Assembly (NCBI RefSeq): GCF_003432385.1 | Contig: NZ_CP031841.1 | Span: 2,705,579-2,769,578 of the forward strand | Length of the DNA: 64,000 nucleotides | Source of the DNA: Breoghania sp. L-A4 | GTDB lineage: Bacteria > Pseudomonadota > Alphaproteobacteria > Rhizobiales > Stappiaceae | Direction of reading: 5' to 3' | Shown here: positions 29,017-38,910 of the stretch, piece after piece | Layout: every line of letters starts with the position of its first letter | Numbering within the stretch: position 1 is the first letter of the stretch | The notes under the pieces: model-generated | Database searches by the model: none | The model's input: the letters and a program-made list of their open reading frames with translations, nothing else | Told to the model about the DNA's origin: nothing | Program-made: the position numbers and the translations under genes

Positions 29017-29258
29017 ATCGAAACCACGGCCCCGCCTACCGATCGGCCGTCCTCGAAAATCCGGTGAACGACGGCGTTCGGAGCCGTGAAGGAGGCGGTC
29101 ACGTCATCATCGGATGGAATCGGGCCGTCGTCGACCGATCCGAATGTTTCCACGACGACGATCGCGAAGGCATCCTGAAGATCTTTGCGGAAGCGCGGCA
29201 GGTCGTCCTCGCTCGCAATGTCCAGCGTCACGTGGCCCGGTGTTGGTGCGGATTTCAT
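29017..29258 (-). pseudogene. GNAT acetyltransferase, N-terminal half (split gene)
   Basis: Starts at ATG 29258 with GGAGAA seven bases upstream: MKSAPTPGHVTLDIASEDDL, then VVVETFGSVDDGPIPSDDDV and VGGAVVSI, where the IS407-type element interrupts it. It continues at 27745 on the same strand. The restored product is about 175 residues, with [24 protein letters not shown] across the join. The substrate is unknown. Confidence 0.85.
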
Positions 29259-29335
29259 CAGTATTCTCCAGAACAGATGTCGAGAAACGGCAGGGAAAGA
29301 TATCTCCGTCATGGGTGGGCGCTCGAGCGCATCGT

Positions 29336-32300
29336 TCAAGTTGGAACCGTCTCGGCCCTTCGCTTTGTCTTCCATTCCGCTAATCGCATGACGAGCGTGA
29401 AGAAGACCGGCACGAAGAGCACGGCGAGGACCGTGGCCAAGATCATGCCGCCGAAGAGGCCTGTACCCAGCGCGTTCTGCGTCTCCGAACTCGGACCCGT
29501 GGCGATGACCAGGGGCACGATGCCAAGCGTGAAGGCAAACGAGGTCATCACGATCGGCCGCAGGCGGAGACGCGATGCCTCTATGGCCGCCTCCTCGAGG
29601 CTCCGGCCCTCCGCGTGCAGCTGTCGCGCGAACTCCACGATCAGCACCGCATTCTTGGCCGACAGGCCAATCAGCGTGATGAGGCCGACCTTGAAAAACA
29701 CGTCGTTTTCCAAGCCGCGCAGGTGCGCCGCGATGACCGCACCGAGGATGCCCAGCGGAACGACCAGCATGATGGACAGCGGGATGGCCCAGCTCTCGTA
29801 GAGCGCCGCCAGAACCAGGAACACAACGAGGAAGGAAAAGGCGATGAGGATTGGTACCTGCGTGCCGGTCTGGCGCTCCTGGAATGACTGCCCCGTCCAT
29901 TCCACGCCATAACCACCCTGCAGTTTCGAGGCCAGGCGCTTGATCTCGGTCATCGCGGCGCCGCTCGATACGCCGGAGGCCGCATCGCCGGAAATACTCA
30001 GCGCGGGATAACCGTTGTAGCGGTTGAGCTGGAGAGGGCTGACTGACCATTCCGGCGTGACAACCTCAGCCAGCGGAACCATGCCGCCCTTGTCGTTGCG
30101 CACGTGAAGCTTGAGCACCTCATCAACCTGCATGCGGTCCTTGGCTTCGGCCTGTATGATGACCTGTTGAAGCCTGCCGGCGCGCGGAAAGTCGTTGATG
30201 TAGGTCGAGCCCATCGCCGCAGCGAGCGTATCGCTGATCGTCGAGAAGCTGACGCCCAGCGCCCCGGCCTTGGCACGATCGATATGAAGGCGAACGCTCG
30301 GCCCGCTCGGAAGCCCGTCAACCCGGACGCTCTGCAACAGCTTGCTGTCTGCCGCCAGCTTGACGAGCTCGTCGGCGGCTTTCCGCAGAGCCCCTGCCCC
30401 GGTCCCACCACGGTCGACGAGGCGCATCGCAAAGCCGGATGTGGTGCCGAGTTCCTCGATGGCCGGCGGCTTCATGACGAGGATTTCGCCCTCCGTCGCG
30501 TCCTGCATCGCCACGGTCGCAGCCTCCACTTCTGCGCCGGTGCTGCCCGTACGTTCGCTCCAGTCGCGCAACGTCGTGAACGCCATGGCGGTGTTCGCAC
30601 TCGATCCGGAGAAGCCGAAGCCCATGACGGACAGGTTGTTCTCGATGTCGGGACGCGTCGCGACATGGTGGTCGAAGCGTTCCAGGATCGCGCAGGTGCG
30701 CTCGGCTGTCGCGTCGGCCGGAAGCGTGAACGAGGTCATGAACGTTCCCTGGTCTTCGTCAGGCACGAAGGCGGAGGGCAGCGATGAGTAGCCGAAGGCC
30801 AGCGCGCCGACGATCGCGGCGTAGACCAGCATCACCCGAGCACCACGTTTCACCAGTGCTCCGACCCAGGCCGTGTAGCGGCCTGTCAGCCGGTCGAAGC
30901 CGCGGTTGAACCACGCGAAAAAGCCCTTGCGCTCGTGGTGAGGCGCGATCGGCCGGAGGATCGTGGCGCACAGTGCCGGTGTCAGGCTAAGCGCGAAGAA
31001 GGCGGAGAATAGGATCGAGACCGCCAGCGAGACCGTGAACTGCCGGTAGATCGTGCCGACCGAACCTGTGGCAAGGCCCATGGGCAGGAACACCGCGGTC
31101 AGAACCAGCGTGATGCCGATGACGGCGCCCGTGATCTCGCGCATGGCGCGGCGCGTGGCTTCCCGCGGTGAAAGTCCCTCGGTGGCCATCAGCCGCTCGA
31201 CATTTTCCACGACGACGATCGCATCGTCGACGATGATGCCGATGGCCAGCACCATGCCGAACATCGTCAGCGCGTTGATCGAATAGCCGATTCCCCACAT
31301 AACGGCAAAGGTACCGAGAAGGGCGATAGGGACGACGATCGCCGGGATCAGCGTGTAGCGGATGTTCTGGAGAAAGAGCAGCATGATGAGGAACACCAGC
31401 ACCATTGCTTCGACCAAGGTCTGGACGACCTTGGTGATTGAGACCTTCACGAAGGACGCGGTGTCGTAGGAGACGGCGTGAGTGGCGCCGAACGGCATTG
31501 AGGGTGCCAACTCGGCCAGCCGTGTTCGTACACCCTCGGACGTGCTGACCGCATTGGCGCCGGGCGTGAGCTGGATCGCCGCCGCGGTCGCCTGCTTGCT
31601 GCCGTCGAAGATCGAGAAACCGGAAGACTGGGCTCCGATCTCGATCCTGGCGACATCGCCCAGCGTCAGCTTCGATCCGTTCGGATTGGAGCGCAGCACC
31701 ACCGGAGCGAACTGCTCAGGCGTCTCGAGCTGGCCACCAACGCTGAGCGGTACGCTGATCGTCTGGCCGGGAACAGTCGGCTCCTCACCGAGCCTGCCCG
31801 GAGCCACCTGGATGTTCTGCGTCTGGATGGCCTGGATAATCTCGGCCATCAACAGCGAGTAGGATGTGAGCAGGGCGGGATCCACCCACACACGCATCGC
31901 GGCCTCCGAGCCGAACGACTGAACGCGGCCGACGCCTGGCACTCGCTTCAGCTCCGGCGCGAGGCTGCGGGCAAGATAGTCGTCAAGAGCCAGAGGATCG
32001 GACCGCACCGTCGGCCGACCGCAGCGAGACGATCATCAGGAAGCCCGAAGATGCGGCTTCCACGGACAGTCCGCCGCGGCGGACCTGCTCAGGCAGGCGT
32101 GACTCAACCGACTTCAAACGGTTCTGCACATCGACCTGGGCGAGCTCGGGATCGGTGCCGGGCTTGAAGGTGACCGTGATGTTGGCGTTTCCTGAGGCGT
32201 CTGCCAAGGATTCGAAGTAGAGGACGTTCTTGACCGCCGACAGCTCGCGCTCGATCGGGGCGATCACGCTGTCGGTGACGGTCTGCGCGCTCGCGCCGAC

Positions 32301-32447
32301 ATAGCTCGCATAAATGCTGACGCTGGGCGGCGCAATCACGGGGAAGCGCGAAAGAGGCAGCTGCGGGATCGCGACGATGCCGGCGATCGTGATGAAGATG
32401 GCGATAACCCAGACGAAGACGGGGCGGTCGATAAAGAATTGGGGCAT
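29336..32447 (-). CDS. RND multidrug efflux permease (HAE1 family), frame broken once
   Basis: The inner-membrane pump of a tripartite drug exporter. N-terminus MPQFFIDRPVFVWVIAIFIT; porter domain; central helices with GIIVDDAIVVVENVERLM, which carries the proton-relay Asp pair; then the second half and C-terminal GLITLIGLSAKNAVLIVEFA. The frame changes near 32006-32010 (after SLRSAD, before VRSDPLALDDY). One extra G there would explain it; removing it gives about 1036 residues, the family length. It lies 10 bases after the fusion-protein gene on the same strand. No outer-membrane channel gene is adjacent. Confidence 0.88.
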
Positions 32448-32457
32448 GGCGGCGTCT

Positions 32458-33639
32458 CTACTGTGCGTCCGTCAGGACGGCAGGCTGGTACGCCACCGTC
32501 TGGAGCTTCGTTCCGTCGGTCGCGCGATCCTGACCTTGGACCACCACCTCGTCGCCGGCGCTGATGCCCGACAGGATCACGTACTGCCGGTCGACAAGCG
32601 GACCCAGTTCGACATTGCGGCGCGATGCCGTCTTGTCAGCCTCGACAACCGACAGCTCCGTCCGGCCGGAGCTGTCGCGCACTATGGCTTCCTGCGGCAC
32701 CGTCAGAGCGTTGGGATAGACTGAGCTAGGGATCCTTGCGCGAAGGTACATGCCGGGCAACAGCTGATCATAAGGATTGGGCACCTCGACGCGGATCATG
32801 ATGCTGCCCGTTCCCGGATCGACCGCGCTGTCGGAGAAACGGATCGTGCCCTGGAACTCGTAGGGCTTCCCTATGATGGTCAGGATGTCGACAGGCAGCC
32901 CGCCCGCCTCGTCTCCTTGACCGTTCGCCAGCGCCTCTTCCAACACCTCGCGGCGCATCGACGGCTGGCGAACGTCCAGAAAGAGGCGGTCCAGTTGCTG
33001 GACGACGGCCATGGGGCTGGTAGCCCCCGCCGTGGCGAGGCCGCCTTCGGTGATGAGCGCTTGCCCTACCCGCCCGGCGATCGAGCTGGTGACGGTCGCA
33101 TAGGCCAGCTCCAATTTGCGCCGCGTCAGGTTTGCCCGCGCCTCTGCCACGCTCGCGTGTGCCTGCGCCAGCGCTGCCTTTGCGTCTCCCAGGGTGGCGG
33201 CGGTTGCGGTCCGGCTTTCGGCCAGGGCCTTGATACGATCATGCTTGAGGGAGGCATTGAGCTCGTCTGCCTCGGCGCGCGCCAGCACCGCCGACGCCGC
33301 CTCGACATCGGCGGCGAACGGCGCTGGGTCGATCTCGAACAGGGGTTGGTCCGCAGCGACTTCGAAGCCCTCCTTGAAGAGCACTTTGCGGACGATCCCG
33401 CTGACCTGCGGGCGTATTTCGGCGGTGCGCAGCGCAGAGACGCGTCCGGGCAGTTCGTCATAGACGACGACGCGGCGCGGCTGCACCGTCAGGGTCGCGA
33501 CGCGCGCAGCGATCGCTTCAACCTGTTCCTGCGCGCCTGCTGCCTGGGGCATTGCCTCCTGCGCGTTGTCGGAACAGGCGACAAGAGCCAGCAAGGCAGT
33601 GCCGAGAAGTGCGCGGGTAAATTGACTTTGGACACGCAT
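32458..33639 (-). CDS. RND periplasmic adaptor (membrane fusion protein)
   Basis: A 393-residue AcrA/MexA-type lipoprotein: signal peptide with lipobox LVAC (Cys22), lipoyl halves around YDELPGRVSALRTAEIRPQV and VLFKEGFEVAADQPLFEIDP, an alpha-hairpin (residues 110-180), and beta-barrel segments (FSDSAVDPGTGSIMIRVEVP). It links the RND pump to an outer-membrane channel. It precedes the pump gene in one operon and is divergent from the response-regulator gene, typical for AdeABC/AdeRS-like systems. Confidence 0.93.
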   Translation of the reverse strand: MRVQSQFTRALLGTALLALVACSDNAQEAMPQAAGAQEQVEAIAARVATLTVQPRRVVVYDELPGRVSALRTAEIRPQVSGIVRKVLFKEGFEVAADQPLFEIDPAPFAADVEAASAVLARAEADELNASLKHDRIKALAESRTATAATLGDAKAALAQAHASVAEARANLTRRKLELAYATVTSSIAGRVGQALITEGGLATAGATSPMAVVQQLDRLFLDVRQPSMRREVLEEALANGQGDEAGGLPVDILTIIGKPYEFQGTIRFSDSAVDPGTGSIMIRVEVPNPYDQLLPGMYLRARIPSSVYPNALTVPQEAIVRDSSGRTELSVVEADKTASRRNVELGPLVDRQYVILSGISAGDEVVVQGQDRATDGTKLQTVAYQPAVLTDAQ

Positions 33640-33802
33640 TATCGAGACATCGTTGAAGACAATCGATCACTCGAAGCGACGACGCCCATATCGCTCTCGA
33701 CCGTTGGCGCAGCGTGGAGGTCTTGTGGAGACTTGGTGGATGAGCGGCCGAAGCTCTCGACGGCAGGCACTGCGGATGGCATCCCTTGGGCAGGAGAACG
33801 CC

Positions 33803-34486
33803 ATGGCCGCACTTGTCCTCATTGCCGAAGACGACGAAGAGATCGCCTCCATCCTAGATGCCTACCTCCAGCGGAAAGGGTTCAGGACGGTCATGGCGCG
33901 TGACGGCCGCACCGCGCTCGACCTGCACCTCGCGCTAAAACCGGACCTCGTCCTGCTGGACGTGACAATGCCACGTCTCGATGGTTGGGAGGTCTTGGCG
34001 GAGCTGCGACGACGCGGCAGCACGCCCGCCATCATGATCACCGCGCTCGATAAGGACATGGACCGTCTTCAGGGCCTGCGGATCGGCGCAGACGATTACG
34101 TCGTCAAGCCGTTCAATCCGATCGAGGTAGTGGCGCGGGCCAAGGCTGTACTCCGGCGCTCGGGGCTGGCGACGGTAGGCGGCGTTCTGCGTGCAAGCGA
34201 TCTCTCCATCGATCTCGACGGCTATCAGGCGAGCTTCGGAATCGGCAGCGACGCGAAGCCGCTTGCCCTGACCCTCACCGAGTTCCGCATCCTCGCCCAT
34301 ATGGCGCGAAACCCCGGCAAGGTGTTTACCCGCAGCGAACTGGTCGACGCCTGCCTGCCAGGATCTGACGCCCTGGACCGGACCGTAGATAGCCATCTCA
34401 GCAAGCTGCGGAAGAAGCTCGAACAGGCCGGAGCGCACGGGCTCCTGCCCGGCGTTCGCGGCATCGGCTACAGATTGTTGGAGTGA
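33803..34486 (+). CDS. OmpR-type response regulator (AdeR/SmeR-like)
   Basis: A 227-residue regulator. Receiver domain: LIAEDDEEIAS (acidic pocket), LVLLDVTMPRLDGWEVL (phosphorylated Asp), MITALDKD and DDYVVKPFNP (Lys). The winged-helix output domain has ALTLTEFRILAHMARNPGKV, FTRSELVDACLP and the wing VDSHLSKLRKKLE. ATG 33803 follows CAGGAGAACGCC; the open frame upstream to 33653 is not family-like. Divergent from the RND operon, which it probably controls. Its stop overlaps the kinase start. Confidence 0.92.
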   Translation: MAALVLIAEDDEEIASILDAYLQRKGFRTVMARDGRTALDLHLALKPDLVLLDVTMPRLDGWEVLAELRRRGSTPAIMITALDKDMDRLQGLRIGADDYVVKPFNPIEVVARAKAVLRRSGLATVGGVLRASDLSIDLDGYQASFGIGSDAKPLALTLTEFRILAHMARNPGKVFTRSELVDACLPGSDALDRTVDSHLSKLRKKLEQAGAHGLLPGVRGIGYRLLE

Positions 34487-34488
34487 CG

Positions 34489-35620
34489 ATGGACGCGCGC
34501 ACTGGATTGAGCCGTCAGATCCTTATCGCCATGTCAGCGATCACCGTCCTGGCAGGCATCCTCGTGTTCTTCGGCACCTATCTCATCTACTCGGTTATAG
34601 TCGCCGTCTATCCATTGCCGGAAGCGGATGGCTGGCTGACATCACTTGACCTCGCGATCTTCGCCGCGTTGGTCTTCGTAACCCTTCCGATTGCCGCCTT
34701 CGTGGCGCTGCGGCTCGCGCGCCGCATCCTCGATCCGTTGGAGTCGCTGGCCCGGAGCGCTCGCCAGATCTCCGCCGGCGACTTGTCCGCTCGGGCTGCG
34801 GCAAGCGAAAAGGCGCTGGCGAAACCGCTTCCCTAGTCGGCGACTTCAACACGATGGCGCAACGGCTGCAGAACATGGCGGCCGACATGGCGCTGTGGAA
34901 CGCAACGATCGCACACGAACTGCGCACACCACTGACCATCCTCAAGGGTCGCCTCCAGGGATCATAGACGGTGTTTTCGAGCCAGACGAACTCACGCTTC
35001 GGCGGCTCGTCCATCAAGTCGATGGCCTCAGTCGGCTGGTCGAGGACCTTCGTACTGTAACGCTTGCCGACAGCGGCCATCTCGACCTCCGCATCGTGCC
35101 TACCCGCCTAGCCCAGGAAATCGAGGAAATCGCAGAGCTCATGGCACCCGATCTGGCTTCCAGCGGTTTCGATCTGGCGCTCGACCTCGACGACTTCGTC
35201 ATTGAGGTCGACGCGACGCGGGTCCGCCAGGCGGTCCTCGCCTTGATCTCAAACGCGCGGCGCCACGGCATCCAGGGGACGATCACCATCAGCCTGAAGG
35301 TGGTTAATGGAACAGCGGTGCTCAGCATCTCGGACCAAGGACCCGGCATCGACTCCGACCTAGTTGGCCGGGTGTTCGACCCGTTCGTGCGCGGCAATCC
35401 CGAGCGCGCAAGGGAAACGGGCGGCAATGGGATCGGTCTCTCGGTCATGTGCGCGGTCATGGAGGCACATGGGGGAAGTCTTCGGTACAGGACAGCGCCA
35501 GGCGGCAGCGGAGCTTTGTTCGAGATGGATTTTGCAGCATCAAAGGATAAGCGCTCTGCCTTTGAGACGGGGAGCACGCGGGCTCCGAGCAGTGTCGACG
35601 ACCCACGCACCCGTTCTTAG
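34489..35620 (+). CDS. Sensor histidine kinase (AdeS-like), frame broken twice
   Basis: Two transmembrane segments (about residues 8-35 and 50-75) flank a short periplasmic loop, then HAMP (RILDPLESLARSARQISAGD), the phosphorylated His in ATIAHELRTPLTIL, the N box LISNARRHG, and the G boxes SDQGPGID and GGNGIGLSV. The frame is lost at the G2 run 34818-34819 and again at G3 34958-34960; adding one G to each gives a continuous product of about 377 residues. The middle block between the breaks holds the catalytic His, so both repairs are needed for function. Coupled to the response-regulator gene. Confidence 0.87.
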
Positions 35621-36417
35621 TCCTGAGACTACGGCATCTTTATTTGTAGAAGACTTGAGTGCTGACAGACACGCTGCCTCTTCCAAGACGTACATAGCAG
35701 GCAGTGGATAGCAAGTAAATAAATGGCGATCCGCGCAGTGTCGGATGACTTGTCAACGTCAAATCTCCTTGCGCTCCGCCAAGAACAAAGCGTTTTCGAC
35801 TCCGAGATATCGAACGACGTTCTCGAAGTGGCCAGACAGGGTCCGGATGGCGTGGATATTCCCCGAGGCAAGCAAGCCAAAGCCCGAGCGAGCGGCACCC
35901 TGGCAGTTCCGAGACACCAACGATAAAGGCGGCATCCAGACGACTGTTGAGGATCGCAGCAGCATTCGTTCGAGAGCAAGTCTCCTCCACCTTCACCTAG
36001 ACACTCGGAAACCGGCTTCGGTAATTGCAAAATAAGGTGGAAAGAAACCCGGCCGCAAGAGATCCCACAATGCCCAGACGGAGTTCGCCGATATATCCGC
36101 GCTGTACCGAACGTAAATCGTTCACTGCGTGACGAAGGTGTTCCGCCCCAAACGTTGCCCGGCGGATGAATTCCGCCCCGAATGTGTCAGACGAGCACCG
36201 GTTTTGCTTCGTTCAAAAAGTGAAATGCCAAGTCATTGCTCAAGTGATTGGACCCGCCTGCTGATCGTTGATGGATGCAGGTCCAGAACATCAGCGGCTC
36301 AGCGGAAGCTCCCATGCTCGGCGACCGGCATCGCGCACCGGAGATAGCGAAGATCAAACGCAAGATCTGGAACAGGACAAACTCCGCTTTCTCGCCCACA
36401 AAGTGAAAGAGAGACCT
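35621..36417. other. Gene-poor junction region with an integrase trace
   Basis: Apart from the integrase remnant at 35759-35870, I find no credible gene in these 797 bases. Near 36135-36185 the nonamer TTCCGCCCC occurs twice within about 36 bases, followed by TGTGTCAG; this resembles repeated binding sites near the ends of large insertion sequences, but I cannot identify one. The stretch looks like debris from past recombination. Confidence 0.5.
35759..35870 (-). pseudogene. Tyrosine recombinase (integrase), C-terminal remnant
   Basis: The minus strand reads GNIHAIRTLSGHFENVVRYL, then GVENALFLAERKEI and a stop. This matches the usual end of plasmid- and transposon-type integrases: GN..A.Q.LLGHTKIE.TVRYLGVDVEDAL.LAERTEI, with the catalytic His of LGH present and the Tyr in RYLG kept, but with small losses between them. 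Only about 35 codons remain. It marks the edge of an acquired segment. Confidence 0.6.
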
Positions 36418-36882
36418 CTATTCTTTGTTTAAAGTATCCTGGCATACTTGCGAAAACTCGTGCTTCTTGTTTTTCAGGCAGCTCTTGATTGTGAATGGGT
36501 TTAGACCACCGCAGACTTCCCTCATTTCTGATTGACACATCCTGGCGGTGACCCAGAAAGCCTGACAAACGGGCGACAGCTTCGAGGCGTTCTCCTCGAC
36601 GCACGCCGATATGGCATCCGGCGTAAGTCGCCAGGGCCGCAGGCAGACCGACCGGATTTCCGCTCCGCACGCTTCTTTGACCGCGGCCGAGGGCGCAGCT
36701 GCGATGGCGGCCTGCAGTGAGATGAACAGGCTCAACGCGGAAATGGACGCCGGGCGCAATCGCTTTCTGACAACGTCAAAGGTTTCACGGCTCCAGATAA
36801 AGCGACGACCTGCATGTGGGGCCGCTCTGTCATTCTGGGTGAAGCTGAGGTTTCGTTGGAACCGCCCTTCAGGTTGGCTCAT
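36418..36882 (-). CDS. Small exported cysteine-rich protein
   Basis: A 154-residue frame with a hydrophobic signal-like segment (ISALSLFISLQAAIAAAPSA, about residues 47-66), preceded by an unusually long N-terminus, so the true start may be internal. The mature part has eight Cys in two similar units: C...I...C....L....ISACVEENASKLSPVCQAF and C...MREVCGGLNPFTIKSCLKNK. The spacing resembles the Cys-rich GLG1 repeat seen in small bacterial exported proteins. Function unknown. Confidence 0.6.
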   Translation of the reverse strand: MSQPEGRFQRNLSFTQNDRAAPHAGRRFIWSRETFDVVRKRLRPASISALSLFISLQAAIAAAPSAAVKEACGAEIRSVCLRPWRLTPDAISACVEENASKLSPVCQAFWVTARMCQSEMREVCGGLNPFTIKSCLKNKKHEFSQVCQDTLNKE

Positions 36883-37075
36883 GGGGGCAATCTCCTTCTT
36901 ATCCTGAGTGCGTCGGTCGGGTATCCAAACAGCCCGAGGGGCGGATGGATTGCCGTCGTATTGAAAGTGGTCGAAGCTGAAGAGTCGGTTCGGCTTGGGG
37001 CAACCGGCTCGAACGCGGAAGTGCTTGAGGACGCGCGTTTCCGAAACACTCTGTTCGCGCGGCGACGGGAAGGCG

Positions 37076-37978
37076 TCAGTGCGTCACGAGCGGTTTGGGC
37101 TTCTTTTCGGTCCATTCCGGTGGCAGCCCGTAATTGGCAGCGATGGCGCCCAGCACCCCAGGCGCCCGGCCAAAGGCTTCACACGCGGGGTATTTGGGTT
37201 TTCCGCCGAGCCAGGATTGCACGCCGTGCCGTGTTGGAAGGGAGATGTCCAACATCTTTGGCTCCTTGCCAGTGACAAGTATTCTGGAAAAGGCACTCGC
37301 GAACTTCGATGCGAGGCCATACGCGTCGCCCACCTGCGAAACGCGAGGGTTGTCCTGGATCGCGTTTGCCCCGCGAGCCCAGACGATCGCCGCGCGCTGG
37401 ACGCCCTCGCTATCAACGGCCTCCGCTTCAACCGCCAGCCCACCCAGGCCGATGGGCAGGCGTGGCACGCTGACAAAGGGAACATCGCTGGGAATGGCAA
37501 ATCCGCCTCCCACGGTCACAATGGTTGCAATTCCCGCCGCCATCTTGTTCGTCGGAACAACGTTGGTAATGACGGACCGGATCGTGATATCCGCCGGCTG
37601 GCCGGCTGGAACCATCTGATATTTATCGCTCAGCGCGACGCAGAGTGCCCGATCCAGTGCATTGGACACCATTGAACGGTCGGCTTGCGACTTGACCCGG
37701 GATGCGGCGCCAAAGCCGTAGGTGGTCGGCACGATGCTGGCCGTCTTCACCGCAGCCAGACCTTGGCCGTCCACGTAAATTCGCTTCTTTGACAGCGTTC
37801 CCTTGGGAGCACCGAGATTGCTGTAGGAGGTCAGTGTTCCGACGTCCTTCAGAGGCACCGAGGCACATCCGGATATCGCAACAATCACCGGCAAGGCCAG
37901 ACTGAGATCTCTCAATGGGAATCGTCGCGGAGAAGCCCCAAATCCCCGGAACGAGAAAATTGATGGATTGTTACTCAC
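37076..37978 (-). CDS. DUF3313-like lipoprotein
   Basis: A 300-residue protein with a lipobox (LPVIVAISGC, Cys38) after a longer than usual N-terminus. The mature part, SVPLKDVGTLTSYSNLG at its start and then KKRIYVDGQGL, VSNALDRALCVALSDKYQMV and ADITIRSVITNVVPTN, follows the DUF3313 layout of outer-membrane-associated lipoproteins of unknown role. Start is GTG 37978. It stands alone. Confidence 0.7.
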   Translation of the reverse strand: MSNNPSIFSFRGFGASPRRFPLRDLSLALPVIVAISGCASVPLKDVGTLTSYSNLGAPKGTLSKKRIYVDGQGLAAVKTASIVPTTYGFGAASRVKSQADRSMVSNALDRALCVALSDKYQMVPAGQPADITIRSVITNVVPTNKMAAGIATIVTVGGGFAIPSDVPFVSVPRLPIGLGGLAVEAEAVDSEGVQRAAIVWARGANAIQDNPRVSQVGDAYGLASKFASAFSRILVTGKEPKMLDISLPTRHGVQSWLGGKPKYPACEAFGRAPGVLGAIAANYGLPPEWTEKKPKPLVTH

Positions 37979-38151
37979 GCTTTATAGCCTCCGTCACCGA
38001 TGTTGGAGGGACGGTGCGAGCTTGGGATTGCCGCAACATTACAGACTGGTCTAAGGGAGGATGATTCTGCCGTTGGCATGGTTGTACGGAGGCTCAAAGC
38101 ACCCTCTCCTTCAGGATGCCGTCTCCACCGAAAGGCGCGCGCCACGGCCCG

Positions 38152-38910
38152 TCAGGCATCTCGCGAGACGAATGCCGCGATGCTGGCAATCCCAAGCGCG
38201 AATGTTGCCGCCGCAAGGATTCCCAGCCCAAGCCATGGTGTAACTTCATTGGCTAGCTGCATGACCATATAGGCCTTCTGGCCGGCAGTGATCGGCCAGT
38301 ACCTCCCAAACCAATCGCCGATCGGACCAGGTATGGACGGTGCGATAGCTGGCATGAGCAGAGTGATGCCGACAAGTGTCGCCAAGCTGCCCGCGGTCGA
38401 CCGCGCAAGAACGCCAACTGAAAGTCCGATGAGGGAGACGAGCGTGAGGTAAATCGCGGCTCCGACGAGCGCCCAAGCAACACCCGGACCACCTATGCTC
38501 GCGATCGGAATATCGGCATCGCCGAGCACCAATTGCACCGCCGTGAAACTGATCAGTGCCGTGGCAACGCCGGTACCAAGCCCGATCGCAGACACCACTG
38601 CCGCCTTCGCTATGAGAAGGCGGGGTCTCGAGGGGACGACGGAGAGACTGGTCGCGATCATCCCGGTCTCATATTCGGATGTGATGCTGAGCGCTCCCAG
38701 CATTCCGACCAGGAGCTGAGCGAACAAAAGCCCCTTCAGGCTCGTCGCCGTCGGATCCCAGTCATCGGGCAAGTCTGACGGCTGTGCGCCGATCAGGTCG
38801 GACACGCCGAGAAGCCCCAGCAATACGCTGGCCAGCATTGCGCTCACCACCAGCAACCACGTGGTTCTTACGCTGGAAAGTTTTGTCCATTCGGAACACA
38901 AGATGCTCAT
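38152..38910 (-). CDS. ABC-2 type transporter permease, actinobacterial in style
   Basis: A 252-residue permease with six hydrophobic segments, starting SEWTKLSSVRTTWLLVVSAM and containing ALSITSEYETGMIATSLSVV and PSRPRLLIAKA, which is typical of the small drug or lantibiotic exporters of actinobacteria. ATG 38910 overlaps the stop of the upstream ATPase frame (ATGA), so the pair was an operon. The ATPase partner is gutted, so the permease probably has no energy source from this locus. Confidence 0.8.
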   Translation of the reverse strand: MSILCSEWTKLSSVRTTWLLVVSAMLASVLLGLLGVSDLIGAQPSDLPDDWDPTATSLKGLLFAQLLVGMLGALSITSEYETGMIATSLSVVPSRPRLLIAKAAVVSAIGLGTGVATALISFTAVQLVLGDADIPIASIGGPGVAWALVGAAIYLTLVSLIGLSVGVLARSTAGSLATLVGITLLMPAIAPSIPGPIGDWFGRYWPITAGQKAYMVMQLANEVTPWLGLGILAAATFALGIASIAAFVSRDA

